From Pseudomonas wenzhouensis (lineage in GTDB: Bacteria > Pseudomonadota > Gammaproteobacteria > Pseudomonadales > Pseudomonadaceae): DNA of 64,000 nucleotides. Made by a program: the position numbers and the translations under genes. Where the stretch lies: assembly GCF_021029445.1 (NCBI RefSeq), contig NZ_CP072610.1, positions 3,658,001-3,722,000 of the forward strand, given 5' to 3'. The notes under the pieces were generated by a model. That model had not been told where the DNA came from. It ran no database searches and worked only from the letters and a program-made list of their open reading frames with translations. Each line of letters starts with the position of its first letter. Positions within the stretch are counted from its first letter, which is position 1. Positions 56,385 through 64,000 of this stretch are shown here, piece by piece.

Positions 56385-58034
56385 TCACAACAGATGCGGC
56401 ATGCTACGCGCCAGCAGTGCCTCGACGTCGACACCACGCGGCAGGGTGCCATAAACCCGGCCACGGCCTTCCAGGCGGCTGCCGATAAAGGCGTCGCTGA
56501 CCACACTATTGTCCGCCTCCAGCAGCAACTTGGCCTGCAGTGCCACAGCCATGTCTTCGGTGAGCTGGCGGGCGCGGTACTGGATGTCGGCGGTGTCGCT
56601 GAAATCGGTTTTCAGTCTCTGAATATGCGCCTTCAGCCGTGCATCACCGTGGCCGTCGCCCAGCTCGCTGAACAGCGCATCGAGCACGCCCGGCTCCTTG
56701 GACAGGGCACGCAACACGTCCAGGCACTGTACGTTGCCCGAGCCTTCCCAGATCGAGTTGACCGGCGCTTCGCGGTACAGGCGCGGCAGGATGGTTTCCT
56801 CGACGTAACCGGCGCCGCCCATGCATTCGCTGGCCTCATACACCATTTCCGGGGCGCGCTTGCAGATCCAGTACTTGCCCACGGCGGTGACCAGCCGGGC
56901 GAATTTGTCTTCCTGCGCATCATGCGCGTGGTCGAGCGCGCGGCCCATGCGCATGCACAGCGCCAGCGCGGCTTCGCTTTCCAGCGCCAGGTCGGCCAGC
57001 ACGTTCTGCATCAGCGGCTGGTCGGCCAGTCGCTTGCCACCGACCTGGCGATGCGCGCAGTGGTGCGCGGCCTGGGTCAGCGCCTGGCGCATCAGGCTGC
57101 TGGAGCCGACCATGCAGTCGAAACGGGTCATCGCCACCATCTCGATGATGGTCGGCACGCCGCGCCCTTCTTCGCCGAGCATCCAGGCGAAGGCGCCACG
57201 GTACTCCACCTCGCTGGAGGCGTTGGCCCAGTTGCCCAGCTTGTTCTTCAGGCGCTGGATGTAGAACGCGTTACGCGTGCCGTCCGGGCGGTGACGCGGC
57301 AGCAGGAAGCACGACAAGCCCTTGTCGGTGTAGGCCAGGGTCAGGAAGGCATCGCACATCGGCGCCGAGCAGAACCATTTGTGGCCGACCAGCTCGTAGC
57401 CCTGCCCAGGCCCGCCGAGGCCGATGGGGTAGGCGCGGGTGGTGTTTGCACGCACGTCGGTGCCGCCCTGCTTTTCGGTCATGGCCATGCCGATGGTGAC
57501 GCCGGCTTTCTGCTCCATCGGCAGGTTGCGTGGGTCGTATTCGCTGGCGAGGATCTTCGGCAGCCACTGCTCGGCCACATTGGGCTGCAGACGGATGGCC
57601 GGCACGGCGGCGAAGGTCATGGTCAGCGGGCAACCGCTGGCGGCTTCAGCCTGGCTGTGCAGGTAGGTGAGGCCGGCGCGGGCAACATGCGCGCCGGCAC
57701 GCGGGTCGATCCAGGGTAGTGAGGGCAAGCCATGTTCGACGGCCGTGCGCATCAGTTCGTGATAGGCCGGATGGAACTCCACCAGGTCGATGCGGTTGCC
57801 ATAGCGGTCATGGCTCTTGAATACCGGCTTGTTCTCGTTGGCGAGAAAACCGGCCTGCATCAGCGCGCCACCGGCCAGCGCACCGTAGGCACTCAGGCGC
57901 TCATCCGCCCAGGCGCCGTCGTAACGGCGAATCCACTCCTGCAACGGCAGGTCGAGACGATAGAGGTTGGCGCCATCCAGGCTCGGCACCTGGTTGAACA
58001 CTTCATGGGTTTCGGCGTGCAGGCTGGGTTTCAT
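56385..58034 (-). CDS. Acyl-CoA dehydrogenase, AidB-like
   Basis: The 549-residue flavoenzyme is long for the family and has the AidB-type N-terminal extension (HEVFNQVPSLDGANLYRLD). Motifs are MTEKQGGTDVRAN (FAD/substrate), HKWFCSAPMCDAFL and YVEETILPRLYREAPVNSIWEGSGNVQCLDV (catalytic region). It may act on branched acyl-CoA or bind DNA as AidB does. The start overlaps the tetR stop by four bases, so TetR and this enzyme form an operon. The neighbouring ladS and thiD match P. aeruginosa gene order. Confidence 0.85.
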   Translation of the reverse strand: MKPSLHAETHEVFNQVPSLDGANLYRLDLPLQEWIRRYDGAWADERLSAYGALAGGALMQAGFLANENKPVFKSHDRYGNRIDLVEFHPAYHELMRTAVEHGLPSLPWIDPRAGAHVARAGLTYLHSQAEAASGCPLTMTFAAVPAIRLQPNVAEQWLPKILASEYDPRNLPMEQKAGVTIGMAMTEKQGGTDVRANTTRAYPIGLGGPGQGYELVGHKWFCSAPMCDAFLTLAYTDKGLSCFLLPRHRPDGTRNAFYIQRLKNKLGNWANASSEVEYRGAFAWMLGEEGRGVPTIIEMVAMTRFDCMVGSSSLMRQALTQAAHHCAHRQVGGKRLADQPLMQNVLADLALESEAALALCMRMGRALDHAHDAQEDKFARLVTAVGKYWICKRAPEMVYEASECMGGAGYVEETILPRLYREAPVNSIWEGSGNVQCLDVLRALSKEPGVLDALFSELGDGHGDARLKAHIQRLKTDFSDTADIQYRARQLTEDMAVALQAKLLLEADNSVVSDAFIGSRLEGRGRVYGTLPRGVDVEALLARSMPHLL

Positions 58035-58669
58035 CGCGTGGATTCCTCGGCGCCAACGGCGCGCAGGCAGAAGGTAGCAAGGCTGGCACTGACCTGTGCC
58101 AGTTCCAGGGCAGGTCGTCCCGCTTCACGAGCAGCACGGGCCGGTGGCGAAAGAAGCCCGACCAGCGCCTCGGCGATGGCACCGACCAGGCAGGCTGCGG
58201 TCAGGCTGATCTGCTCGAGGCGAAACTCGCCGGCCGCGACGCCCTCCTGCAGCAGATCGATGAACAGTTCGGCGTAGGCTTCGCGATAGAGCAGGCGCTG
58301 CTCGTCGACTTCCGGGTCGACCGGCTCGGCGATCAGCGCAAAGGCCAGGCGGCTGTGCCAGGCGCGTGCAGCGAACTGCTCGAGGCCGATGCGCAGGCGC
58401 TCACTGGCGCTACCGGGGCCACGCAAGGCAGCAGCCAGGGCATCCACCTCACGCTGACTGGCACTGGCGAAGACCTCGGCCGCCAGCTCGCCCTTGCTGC
58501 GAAAATGGCGGTACAGACTGCCGGTGGCGATGCCGACATCATCAGCCAGCGCCTGCATGGTCAGGGCGGCGAAACCACCCTCGGCTACACGCCGCAGGGC
58601 ACAGTCGAGAATGCGCTGACGCTGTGCCTGGTCGCGGTCGAGTCGCGCTTCGGTGATGCGATAAGCCAT
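58031..58669 (-). CDS. TetR-family regulator of the acyl-CoA dehydrogenase operon
   Basis: The 212-residue repressor has the HTH ALTMQALADDVGIATGSLYRHFRSKGELAAE and a C-terminal ligand domain. It is transcribed with the downstream acyl-CoA dehydrogenase, so it probably senses an acyl-CoA or related compound and controls its own operon. Its start codon is inside a perfect 26-bp-arm palindrome that could be its operator. Confidence 0.85.
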   Translation of the reverse strand: MAYRITEARLDRDQAQRQRILDCALRRVAEGGFAALTMQALADDVGIATGSLYRHFRSKGELAAEVFASASQREVDALAAALRGPGSASERLRIGLEQFAARAWHSRLAFALIAEPVDPEVDEQRLLYREAYAELFIDLLQEGVAAGEFRLEQISLTAACLVGAIAEALVGLLSPPARAAREAGRPALELAQVSASLATFCLRAVGAEESTR

Positions 58670-58722
58670 GGTCTGAATCCTGATTCACTGCATTAAAGTG
58701 AATCAGGATTCAGACCATGGCT
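58664..58722. promoter_or_regulatory. 59-bp palindrome over the tetR start
   Basis: Arms 58664-58689 and 58697-58722 are exact reverse complements (26 bp) around a 7-base spacer GCATTAA. The left arm contains the start codon of tetR; the inner part TGATTCACT/AGTGAATCA has the size of a TetR operator. As RNA it would hide the start codon in a hairpin. Confidence 0.75.
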
Positions 58723-58787
58723 AAAGGGACGAATCGGCCAAATCTGCCGCTGAATCGGGAGCGAAACGCACAGCAGCCGGCCGCTGC

Positions 58788-61199
58788 TCAGACCGGCGCA
58801 ACGCCACCGTCAAGCGTTGCCGGGCGGCACAGCACCCAGTCATGCAGTAGCACGCGCAACTCCTCGAACTTCACCGGCTTGGCCAGGTAATCGCTCATGC
58901 CGGCAGCCAGGCAGCGCTCACGATCACCACTGTGGCTGTGCGCAGTAATCGCCAGCACCGGTAAGTCACTGCACCCGGGTAGCGCACGGATCGCCCGACA
59001 GGTGGCGAAACCGTCCATCACCGGCATCTGGCAGTCCAGCAGCACGGCATCGACGCGTTCGCTGCGCAGCAACTGCAGCGCCTCGGCGCCGTTGTCAGCC
59101 GTGCGCACGCGGTAGCCGAGCTTGAGCAGCATGCCGCGCGTCACCAACTGGTTGATCGCATTATCCTCGACAATCAGCACCGTGCATTGCTGCGCCTGAC
59201 GTTGCGCCGCCGCGCTGGATGCCCGCAATGATCGGGCAGGCGAAGCCGGCGGCTGCGCCGGCAGGGTCAGTGGTAGGTTGAGGCTGAAGCGGCTGCCGAC
59301 GCCCGATTGTGACTCGTGGCCGAGGCTGCCGCCGAGCAGATCGACCAGATACCGGCAGATCGCCAGACCGATCCCCAAACCACCGTACTTGCGCGTCATC
59401 GAGCCATCGAGCTGGTGGAAGCGCTGATACAGGTCACCCTCGCCCTGCTCGAAACCGATGCCAGTATCGCTGACCATAATGCTCAGCGGCAGACAGCCGC
59501 CCACGCTGGCAGCACTGCTGACACGCAGGGTCACCCCGCCTTCGTGGGTGAACTTGATGGCATTGTCCAACAGGTAACCCAGTGCCTGAGCGAGCTTGCC
59601 GGCGTCGCCTTCGAGGGTGTCGGGCAGACTTTCATCAAACTCCAGGGTGAAGGTCAGCCCCTTGTCTTCGGCGCGGGCGGCATGGTGGACACGCAAACCA
59701 TCGAACAGACCGCGCAGGCTGAACACCTCTCGCCGCGGATAGAGCTTGCCGGCCTGCAATTCGGTCAGCACGAGGATGTCGTTGACCATGCGCATCATGT
59801 CGCGCGCCGAGGCGGCAGCGGTCTTCTGGTACTGCTCCAGTTCGATATCCATCTTCACCGTCTGCATCAGCTCCAGCGAACCGATCACCCCGTTCATCGG
59901 CGTACGCAGTTCGTGGGTGACGGTGGCGAGGAACTCATCCTTGAAGCGGTTGCTGTCGGCCAGCTCCTGGTTGAGCGACTCGAGCTTGCGTCCGGCCTCC
60001 TGGAGGATGCGCGTGCGCTCCTCCTTCATGGCGTTGATGCGGTCGGCCAGCGCCAGCGACAGCAGACCTACCTCCAGCGCCGAGCCGATCTGGCTGGCGT
60101 ACATGGTGAGGAAGACGTTGGGCAGATACCCCAGCACCATCAGCGTGTTGACGATGCCGCCGATGAGAAAGGCGCTCCAGGCGAAAATGAAATAACGCGC
60201 CACACGCATGCCACGCAGCCAGGCGAGCACGCCCGCGGCGAAGATGACCACGGTGAACAGCAGCGCGAGATAGGTCGCCAGACGCAGCGCGGTGGCATAG
60301 CTGACGCTCAGCGCCAGGATCATCACCGCAGCACCGCAGACCATGAGCAAGAGCAACAGGCGGTCGATCCAGGGGCTGTGCTCGGCCGTATGCAGGAAGC
60401 TGCGCGCGAACTGGCAGCCGAACAGCGCCGCCGAACCGATCAGAAAGGGTGTGGCGGCGTTGGCCCACCAGGGGCTGTCAGGCCAGAAATACTCGATGCC
60501 GGCGCCATTGACCGAGACCTGATACAGCCCGAACGAGGCGATGTAGAGGATGTAATAGAGGTAACTGGTGTCGCGCACGCTGAGGAAGATGAACAGGTTG
60601 TACACCAGCATCACCAGCAACACGCCATAGATGATCCCGAGCACATAGATGCGCCCGGGCTGCGCTTCCAGATAGGCGTTGGGCGACCACAATGTCAGCG
60701 GCGCCTGGATAGACCCCTGGCTTTCCAGGCGCAGGTAGATACGCTTGCTCTGGTTCGGCTGCACATTCAGCTCAAACAGGTAGTTGTTCTGGCGGATCTG
60801 CCGGCTGTCGAACGGCAGCGCATCCCCCGTGCGCTGCGCCAGGGCGAAACCGCCATCGGCATCCGGGAGATAGAGTTCGAGATGATCGAGCGGTGGATAG
60901 GCCAACTCCAGCAGCCAGTTGCGCGGTCCTTCGGCCTGCTGTGGCAGATAGTGCAGATCGAGTCGCAACCAGAACACCGACCGCGAATAACCGGCATTGA
61001 GCACCGGCTTGTCATGCAGACGAAAACTGCCCTGCACGGCCGGCGAATCGACATCATCGATGCTGGCATCGCCGCGCACGTCCTCGAAGACGTACATGCC
61101 CTGTCCCAACGGCAGCGCACGGACATGTTCGTCGAAAGTCACGGCGCCCGCGAGCGAGGAAAAAACGAGGCTCAACAACAACAGGAGCAGCCGGTACAT
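58788..61199 (-). CDS. ladS: Hybrid sensor kinase LadS
   Basis: From ATG 61199 the protein has 803 residues: signal peptide, periplasmic 7TMR-DISMED2 domain (~25-160), seven membrane segments (~185-375), HisKA with the phosphorylated His in VTHELRTPMNG, HATPase (DNAIKFTHEGG, GLGIGLAICR) and a receiver (LIVEDNAINQ, LLDCQMPVMDG). This is the layout of LadS. Next to thiD and the acyl-CoA dehydrogenase/tetR pair it matches ladS of P. aeruginosa, which acts on the Gac/Rsm pathway controlling biofilm and secretion. Confidence 0.85.
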   Translation of the reverse strand: MYRLLLLLLSLVFSSLAGAVTFDEHVRALPLGQGMYVFEDVRGDASIDDVDSPAVQGSFRLHDKPVLNAGYSRSVFWLRLDLHYLPQQAEGPRNWLLELAYPPLDHLELYLPDADGGFALAQRTGDALPFDSRQIRQNNYLFELNVQPNQSKRIYLRLESQGSIQAPLTLWSPNAYLEAQPGRIYVLGIIYGVLLVMLVYNLFIFLSVRDTSYLYYILYIASFGLYQVSVNGAGIEYFWPDSPWWANAATPFLIGSAALFGCQFARSFLHTAEHSPWIDRLLLLLMVCGAAVMILALSVSYATALRLATYLALLFTVVIFAAGVLAWLRGMRVARYFIFAWSAFLIGGIVNTLMVLGYLPNVFLTMYASQIGSALEVGLLSLALADRINAMKEERTRILQEAGRKLESLNQELADSNRFKDEFLATVTHELRTPMNGVIGSLELMQTVKMDIELEQYQKTAAASARDMMRMVNDILVLTELQAGKLYPRREVFSLRGLFDGLRVHHAARAEDKGLTFTLEFDESLPDTLEGDAGKLAQALGYLLDNAIKFTHEGGVTLRVSSAASVGGCLPLSIMVSDTGIGFEQGEGDLYQRFHQLDGSMTRKYGGLGIGLAICRYLVDLLGGSLGHESQSGVGSRFSLNLPLTLPAQPPASPARSLRASSAAAQRQAQQCTVLIVEDNAINQLVTRGMLLKLGYRVRTADNGAEALQLLRSERVDAVLLDCQMPVMDGFATCRAIRALPGCSDLPVLAITAHSHSGDRERCLAAGMSDYLAKPVKFEELRVLLHDWVLCRPATLDGGVAPV

Positions 61200-61287
61200 A
61201 GATCCCCACAGCCCTGTCGCACGACATCGGGACCCCATATCCCTTCGATGATGTCGTCACGCACGGCAGACTTATATTCGAATCCCC

Positions 61288-61508
61288 CTACTCTAGGGAC
61301 TGTTGGGGCGCTTTTCCAGATTCGGACGGCAGTTTAGGCAGTGCTTCACCGATGGCCTCGGTCAGATACTGCAGGGAAAACACGCGGCCATAGATCCGGG
61401 TCGAAGGCATCGCGGCGAGGCGAACAGCTACAACTGCAAAAGCGCGAAGCTGTGCTCGGCATAAGCAGGCATCGCCCATGGTTCGAACGAATCAAGATCG
61501 GCCGCCAT
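61288..61508 (-). pseudogene. Decayed remnant, possibly an iron-type ABC binding protein
   Basis: Directly after the ABC ATPase stop an ATG at 61508 opens MAADLDSFEPWAMPAYAEHS and ends at TAG 61428. A shifted frame continues with STRIYGRVFSLQYLTEAIGE and ALPKLPSES. Joined, the pieces look like the 3' end of a substrate-binding protein gene with a frameshift. The family assignment is by resemblance only. Confidence 0.35.
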
Positions 61509-61510
61509 GC

Positions 61511-62278
61511 TCAGACCACCACAGCAATCTTGCGGGCGCTGCCGGGCTGTTCGATCAGTTCGATATCGATGTCGTAGAGCTGGCTGAGCAACGGCCCACT
61601 GAGCAACTCGTCCGGGCTGCCATCGAAGAAGATCCGCCCCTGCTTGAGCGCAATCACCCGGTCGGCATGCCGAGCGGTGAGGTTGATGTCGTGCAGGATG
61701 GCGACGATGCCGCGACCGCTGTCACGGTTGAGCTGACGCAGCAGGCCCATCAGCTCGTACTGATGAGCCAGGTCCAGCGCTGAGGTCGGCTCATCGAGCA
61801 ACAGCAGTGGTGATTGCTGAGCCAGCAGCATGGCGATCCAGGCGCGCTGGCGCTCACCGCCGGAGAGACTGTCGGCCAGATGCTCGGCGTAATGGGCGAC
61901 ATCGGTCTGCGCCAGCGCCTCATCGACGGCCGCGTGATCCTCGGCGCGCCAGCGACCCAGCAGGCCACGCCAGGGAAAGCGCCCCAGACGCACCAGCTCG
62001 CGTACGGTCAGGCCGGCGACGTCGGGCAAATGCTGCGGCAGAAAGACCACACGCCGGGCGAAGTCACGGGCGGAAAAATCGGCCAGGGTACACCCGTCCA
62101 GCTGCAGCGAACCCTGGGTCGGCTCCAGCTGTCGTGCCAGCAGGTTCATCAGAGTCGATTTGCCCGAGCCATTGTGGCCGAGGATCACCGTAAAGCGATC
62201 GCCTTCGAGATGCAGCTCGTCCAGAGCCAGTGTCACCCGCTCACCACGACGCACCTCGATATCACGCAATGTCAGCAT
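61511..62278 (-). CDS. FecE/FhuC-type ABC transporter ATP-binding protein
   Basis: The 255-residue ATPase has Walker A ILGHNGSGKSTLMN, Q-loop VVFLPQHLPDVAG, signature SLSGGERQRAWIAM, Walker B LLLLDEPTSALDLAHQ and the H-loop AILHDINLTARHAD. The sequence fits the iron-siderophore/heme uptake class (FepC, FhuC). No permease or intact binding-protein gene is present beside it, so it is an orphan here. A possible Fur-box-like AATGATAAT lies about 170 bases upstream. Confidence 0.85.
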   Translation of the reverse strand: MLTLRDIEVRRGERVTLALDELHLEGDRFTVILGHNGSGKSTLMNLLARQLEPTQGSLQLDGCTLADFSARDFARRVVFLPQHLPDVAGLTVRELVRLGRFPWRGLLGRWRAEDHAAVDEALAQTDVAHYAEHLADSLSGGERQRAWIAMLLAQQSPLLLLDEPTSALDLAHQYELMGLLRQLNRDSGRGIVAILHDINLTARHADRVIALKQGRIFFDGSPDELLSGPLLSQLYDIDIELIEQPGSARKIAVVV

Positions 62279-62373
62279 GCCAGCTCCTTGGGCAGGCCAA
62301 TCGGTGCCCGGCGATAGCCGACACGCCAGGGCAGGCTGGGACGAATCACATCAAGCGGATGGAGATCTTGCAT
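62272..62373 (-). CDS. Candidate 33-residue ORF coupled to the ABC ATPase gene
   Basis: An ATG at 62373 opens MQDLHPLDVIRPSLPWRVGY and 13 more residues, ending at TGA 62272, which overlaps the ATPase start. The coupling suggests a real small gene or the leftover end of a deleted upstream gene. No ribosome site is convincing and no family is recognised. Confidence 0.3.
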   Translation of the reverse strand: MQDLHPLDVIRPSLPWRVGYRRAPIGLPKELAC

Positions 62374-62456
62374 CGCGGTGAACCCGGACGACGACGGCAG
62401 TGACGGAGGACGAATTTAATCATCGACACGCAGATGCATCAAATTATCATTCGCCA

Positions 62457-62732
62457 TTAAAGACTCAGATCGCGCGGGGTTTGTGCACCAATAACGGGAA
62501 CAATGAAGGTGGCCGCCGCGCCCAGCAACAAGCCGGCCAGAGTGCCGTCGCGAGTGTTGCCCTGCTGGCTCGCGCGGCGTCCCCACCACAACGCCAAGGC
62601 GGCCACGGCGCCGGACAACGCATAGACGAAGCCGGCAGCCATCTCGCTGTTCCAGTGCGGGAACAGCGCCATCACCACCAGGCTGACCAGCGCCAGCGCG
62701 GCCATCATGATCAGGCAGGTACGTAGCGCCAT
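62457..62732 (-). CDS. Small inner-membrane protein, unknown
   Basis: From ATG 62732 the protein has 91 residues with three hydrophobic segments (LIMMAALALVSLVVMALF; MAAGFVYALSGAVAALALWW; LAGLLLGAAATFIVPVI). I do not recognise a family. It is divergent from thiD. The longer frame upstream has no ribosome site. Confidence 0.6.
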   Translation of the reverse strand: MALRTCLIMMAALALVSLVVMALFPHWNSEMAAGFVYALSGAVAALALWWGRRASQQGNTRDGTLAGLLLGAAATFIVPVIGAQTPRDLSL

Positions 62733-62875
62733 CTGAGGTAATCGGGCATGGCAGCAGGGCTGCGCATGAGGCCATTTCCAGATCAGCCAATCCCCATACG
62801 GACGTGAATCAGAAAGACTACCAAGCGGCATGCCATGCAGCGACCGACGGGCGGTTAGTGATAAGCTCGCGCACC

Positions 62876-63673
62876 ATGAAAACGCCAAACTTCCGCCCCG
62901 TAGTGCTGTGCATGTCCGGTCACGACCCCAGTGGTGGTGCTGGTCTGCAAGCCGATATCGAAGCCCTGCTGGCCCAAGGCTGTCACGCCGCCCCGACGGT
63001 GACCGCCCTGACCGTGCAGGATACCGTCAACGTTTCCGACTTCCGCGTGCTCGACCACGACTGGGTGCTGGCCCAGGCACGCGCGGTGATCGCCGACATG
63101 CCGGTGGCCGCCGTCAAGCTGGGCATGCTCGGCTCGGTGGGCATGGTCGACACCGTACTTGAGGTAATGAGCCAGTTACCCGGCGTACCACTGGTCTGCG
63201 ACCCGGTGCTGCGCGCCGGCGGTGGCGGCTCGCTGGGCAAGGACGACGTCGGTTATGCCATGCGCGAGCGCCTGTTCGCCGTGTCCACCATCGCCACGCC
63301 GAACCTGCCGGAAGCGCGTATCCTCGCTGAACTGCCGGACGGCAGCGCTGACGAATGCGCCGAGAAGCTGCTGCCGTTCATCGAGCACCTGCTGATCACC
63401 GGCGGCCACGGCGACGAAGCCGAAGTGCACAACCGCCTGTACTGCCGTGACGGCAGCCGCCACACCTTCACCTGCGCCCGCCTGCCCGGCAGCTACCATG
63501 GCTCCGGCTGCACCCTGGCCAGCACCCTGGCCGGACGCCTGGCCCTGGGTGAGGAGCTGGTCAGCGCGGTACGCAGCGCCCTCGACTACACCTGGCGCAC
63601 CCTGCGTGATGCCGAGCAACCCGGCCACGGCCAGTACGTGCCACGCCGCCTGCCGCTGGATTACGGCCAATGA
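62876..63673 (+). CDS. thiD: Hydroxymethylpyrimidine (phosphate) kinase
   Basis: The 265-residue ribokinase-fold enzyme has [46 protein letters not shown] and the anion-hole/catalytic [13 protein letters not shown]. It phosphorylates the pyrimidine precursor of thiamine. ATG 62876 is chosen since the upstream frame is not conserved; no strong ribosome site is seen. Its stop overlaps the thiE start (ATGA). No TPP riboswitch is visible upstream. Confidence 0.93.
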   Translation: MKTPNFRPVVLCMSGHDPSGGAGLQADIEALLAQGCHAAPTVTALTVQDTVNVSDFRVLDHDWVLAQARAVIADMPVAAVKLGMLGSVGMVDTVLEVMSQLPGVPLVCDPVLRAGGGGSLGKDDVGYAMRERLFAVSTIATPNLPEARILAELPDGSADECAEKLLPFIEHLLITGGHGDEAEVHNRLYCRDGSRHTFTCARLPGSYHGSGCTLASTLAGRLALGEELVSAVRSALDYTWRTLRDAEQPGHGQYVPRRLPLDYGQ

Positions 63674-64000
63674 GCCTGCGCGGCCTCTACGCCATCACCG
63701 ATACGCCGCTGCTGGCAGGCGGCAAGCTGCTGCCCTACGCCGAAGCCGCGCTGATCGGCGGTGCACGGCTGCTGCAGTACCGCGATAAATCCGGCGATAC
63801 TGTGCGCCGCTTCGATGAAGCCCAGGCGCTGGCCGAACTGTGCCAGCGCCATGGCGCCACGCTGATCATCAACGATGACCTGGAGCTGGCCGCGCGCCTG
63901 GGCGTCGGCCTGCACCTGGGCCAGAGCGACGGATCGCTGGCCGCCGCCCGCGCCCATCTCGGCACTGATGCCGTGATCGGCGGCACCTGCCACGCCCAGT
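63670..64000 (+). CDS. thiE: Thiamine-phosphate synthase, C-terminus outside window
   Basis: The frame from ATG 63670 stays open to the window end (110 residues): [20 protein letters not shown], then [10 protein letters not shown] and [26 protein letters not shown]. These are the TIM-barrel motifs that bind the pyrimidine and thiazole phosphates in ThiE. The four-base overlap with thiD shows translational coupling. Confidence 0.92.
   Translation, partial: MSLRGLYAITDTPLLAGGKLLPYAEAALIGGARLLQYRDKSGDTVRRFDEAQALAELCQRHGATLIINDDLELAARLGVGLHLGQSDGSLAAARAHLGTDAVIGGTCHAQ

Noticed and set aside
59316..61337. 673-codon plus-strand frame across ladS
   Set aside because: It is antisense to a recognised sensor kinase, very rich in Gln/His/Arg as expected for shadow frames.
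62418..62460. Fur box upstream of the ABC ATPase
   Set aside because: Only about 11 of 19 positions agree with the consensus by eye, mostly in one AATGATAAT block; not listed as a site.
62400..62726. Plus-strand frame before thiD
   Set aside because: Antisense to a small membrane-protein gene with clear hydrophobic segments; composition is shadow-like.

Overview
The window is a gamma-proteobacterial chromosome segment that reads as a Pseudomonas, probably of the oleovorans/mendocina lineage. The evidence is the gene order (rplU-rpmA-obgE-proB; acyl-CoA dehydrogenase-tetR-ladS-thiD-thiE; bauR/bauA/bauC), Pseudomonas-type REP palindromes (GTAGGAGC...GCTCCTAC) and high GC. The species cannot be fixed from sequence alone.

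Positions 1 to about 9350 are foreign. They hold the end of an integrated element built from a relative of IncP-1 plasmid backbones. It carries a beta-CASP metallo-beta-lactamase nuclease gene cut by the window edge, an Abi/HEPN gene, KorB-type operators (TTTAGCSGCTAAA), and a short compact transfer cluster trbL-eexN-trbJ-traJ. These are followed by an RP4-like oriT, an AT-rich gene of unknown function, an iteron origin with a TrfA initiator, and an AlpA-like regulator. No relaxase, coupling protein, transfer ATPase, integrase or korB lies in the visible part. The right border cuts a chromosomal metallo-hydrolase gene after about 23 codons (9348-9419).

From 9536 the chromosome carries a MalT/LuxR regulator, DUF1329 and DUF1302 envelope proteins, an AlkK-like acyl-CoA ligase and a thiolase, which suggests uptake and activation of an acyl or hydrophobic substrate. 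An IS1182-family element sits inside the terminator loop behind the DUF1329 gene.

20.7-34.9 kb holds housekeeping and conserved genes: LysE exporter, hprA, rsmC, a Mn2+ exporter behind a yybP-ykoY riboswitch, an M48 lipoprotease, an MCP, an HMCES-type protein, small conserved proteins, an acyltransferase, yajG, mqo and creA. A 156-bp MITE-like palindrome separates creA from proB.

35-44 kb is the ribosomal L21/L27-obgE-proB block, ispB, a FabG-like reductase, a HugZ-like protein, fxsA and the heat-shock operon groES-groEL. 44-50 kb has inaA and the beta-alanine catabolism genes bauC, bauA and divergent bauR.

50-64 kb has a TetR regulator, a Tat-exported PhoX phosphatase, yigZ, an IS110/IS1111-type element, an SDR, an adenine/adenosine deaminase and an acyl-CoA dehydrogenase/TetR pair. 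The tetR start lies in a 59-bp palindrome. It is followed by the sensor kinase ladS, an orphan iron-type ABC ATPase beside probable gene remnants, thiD and the start of thiE.
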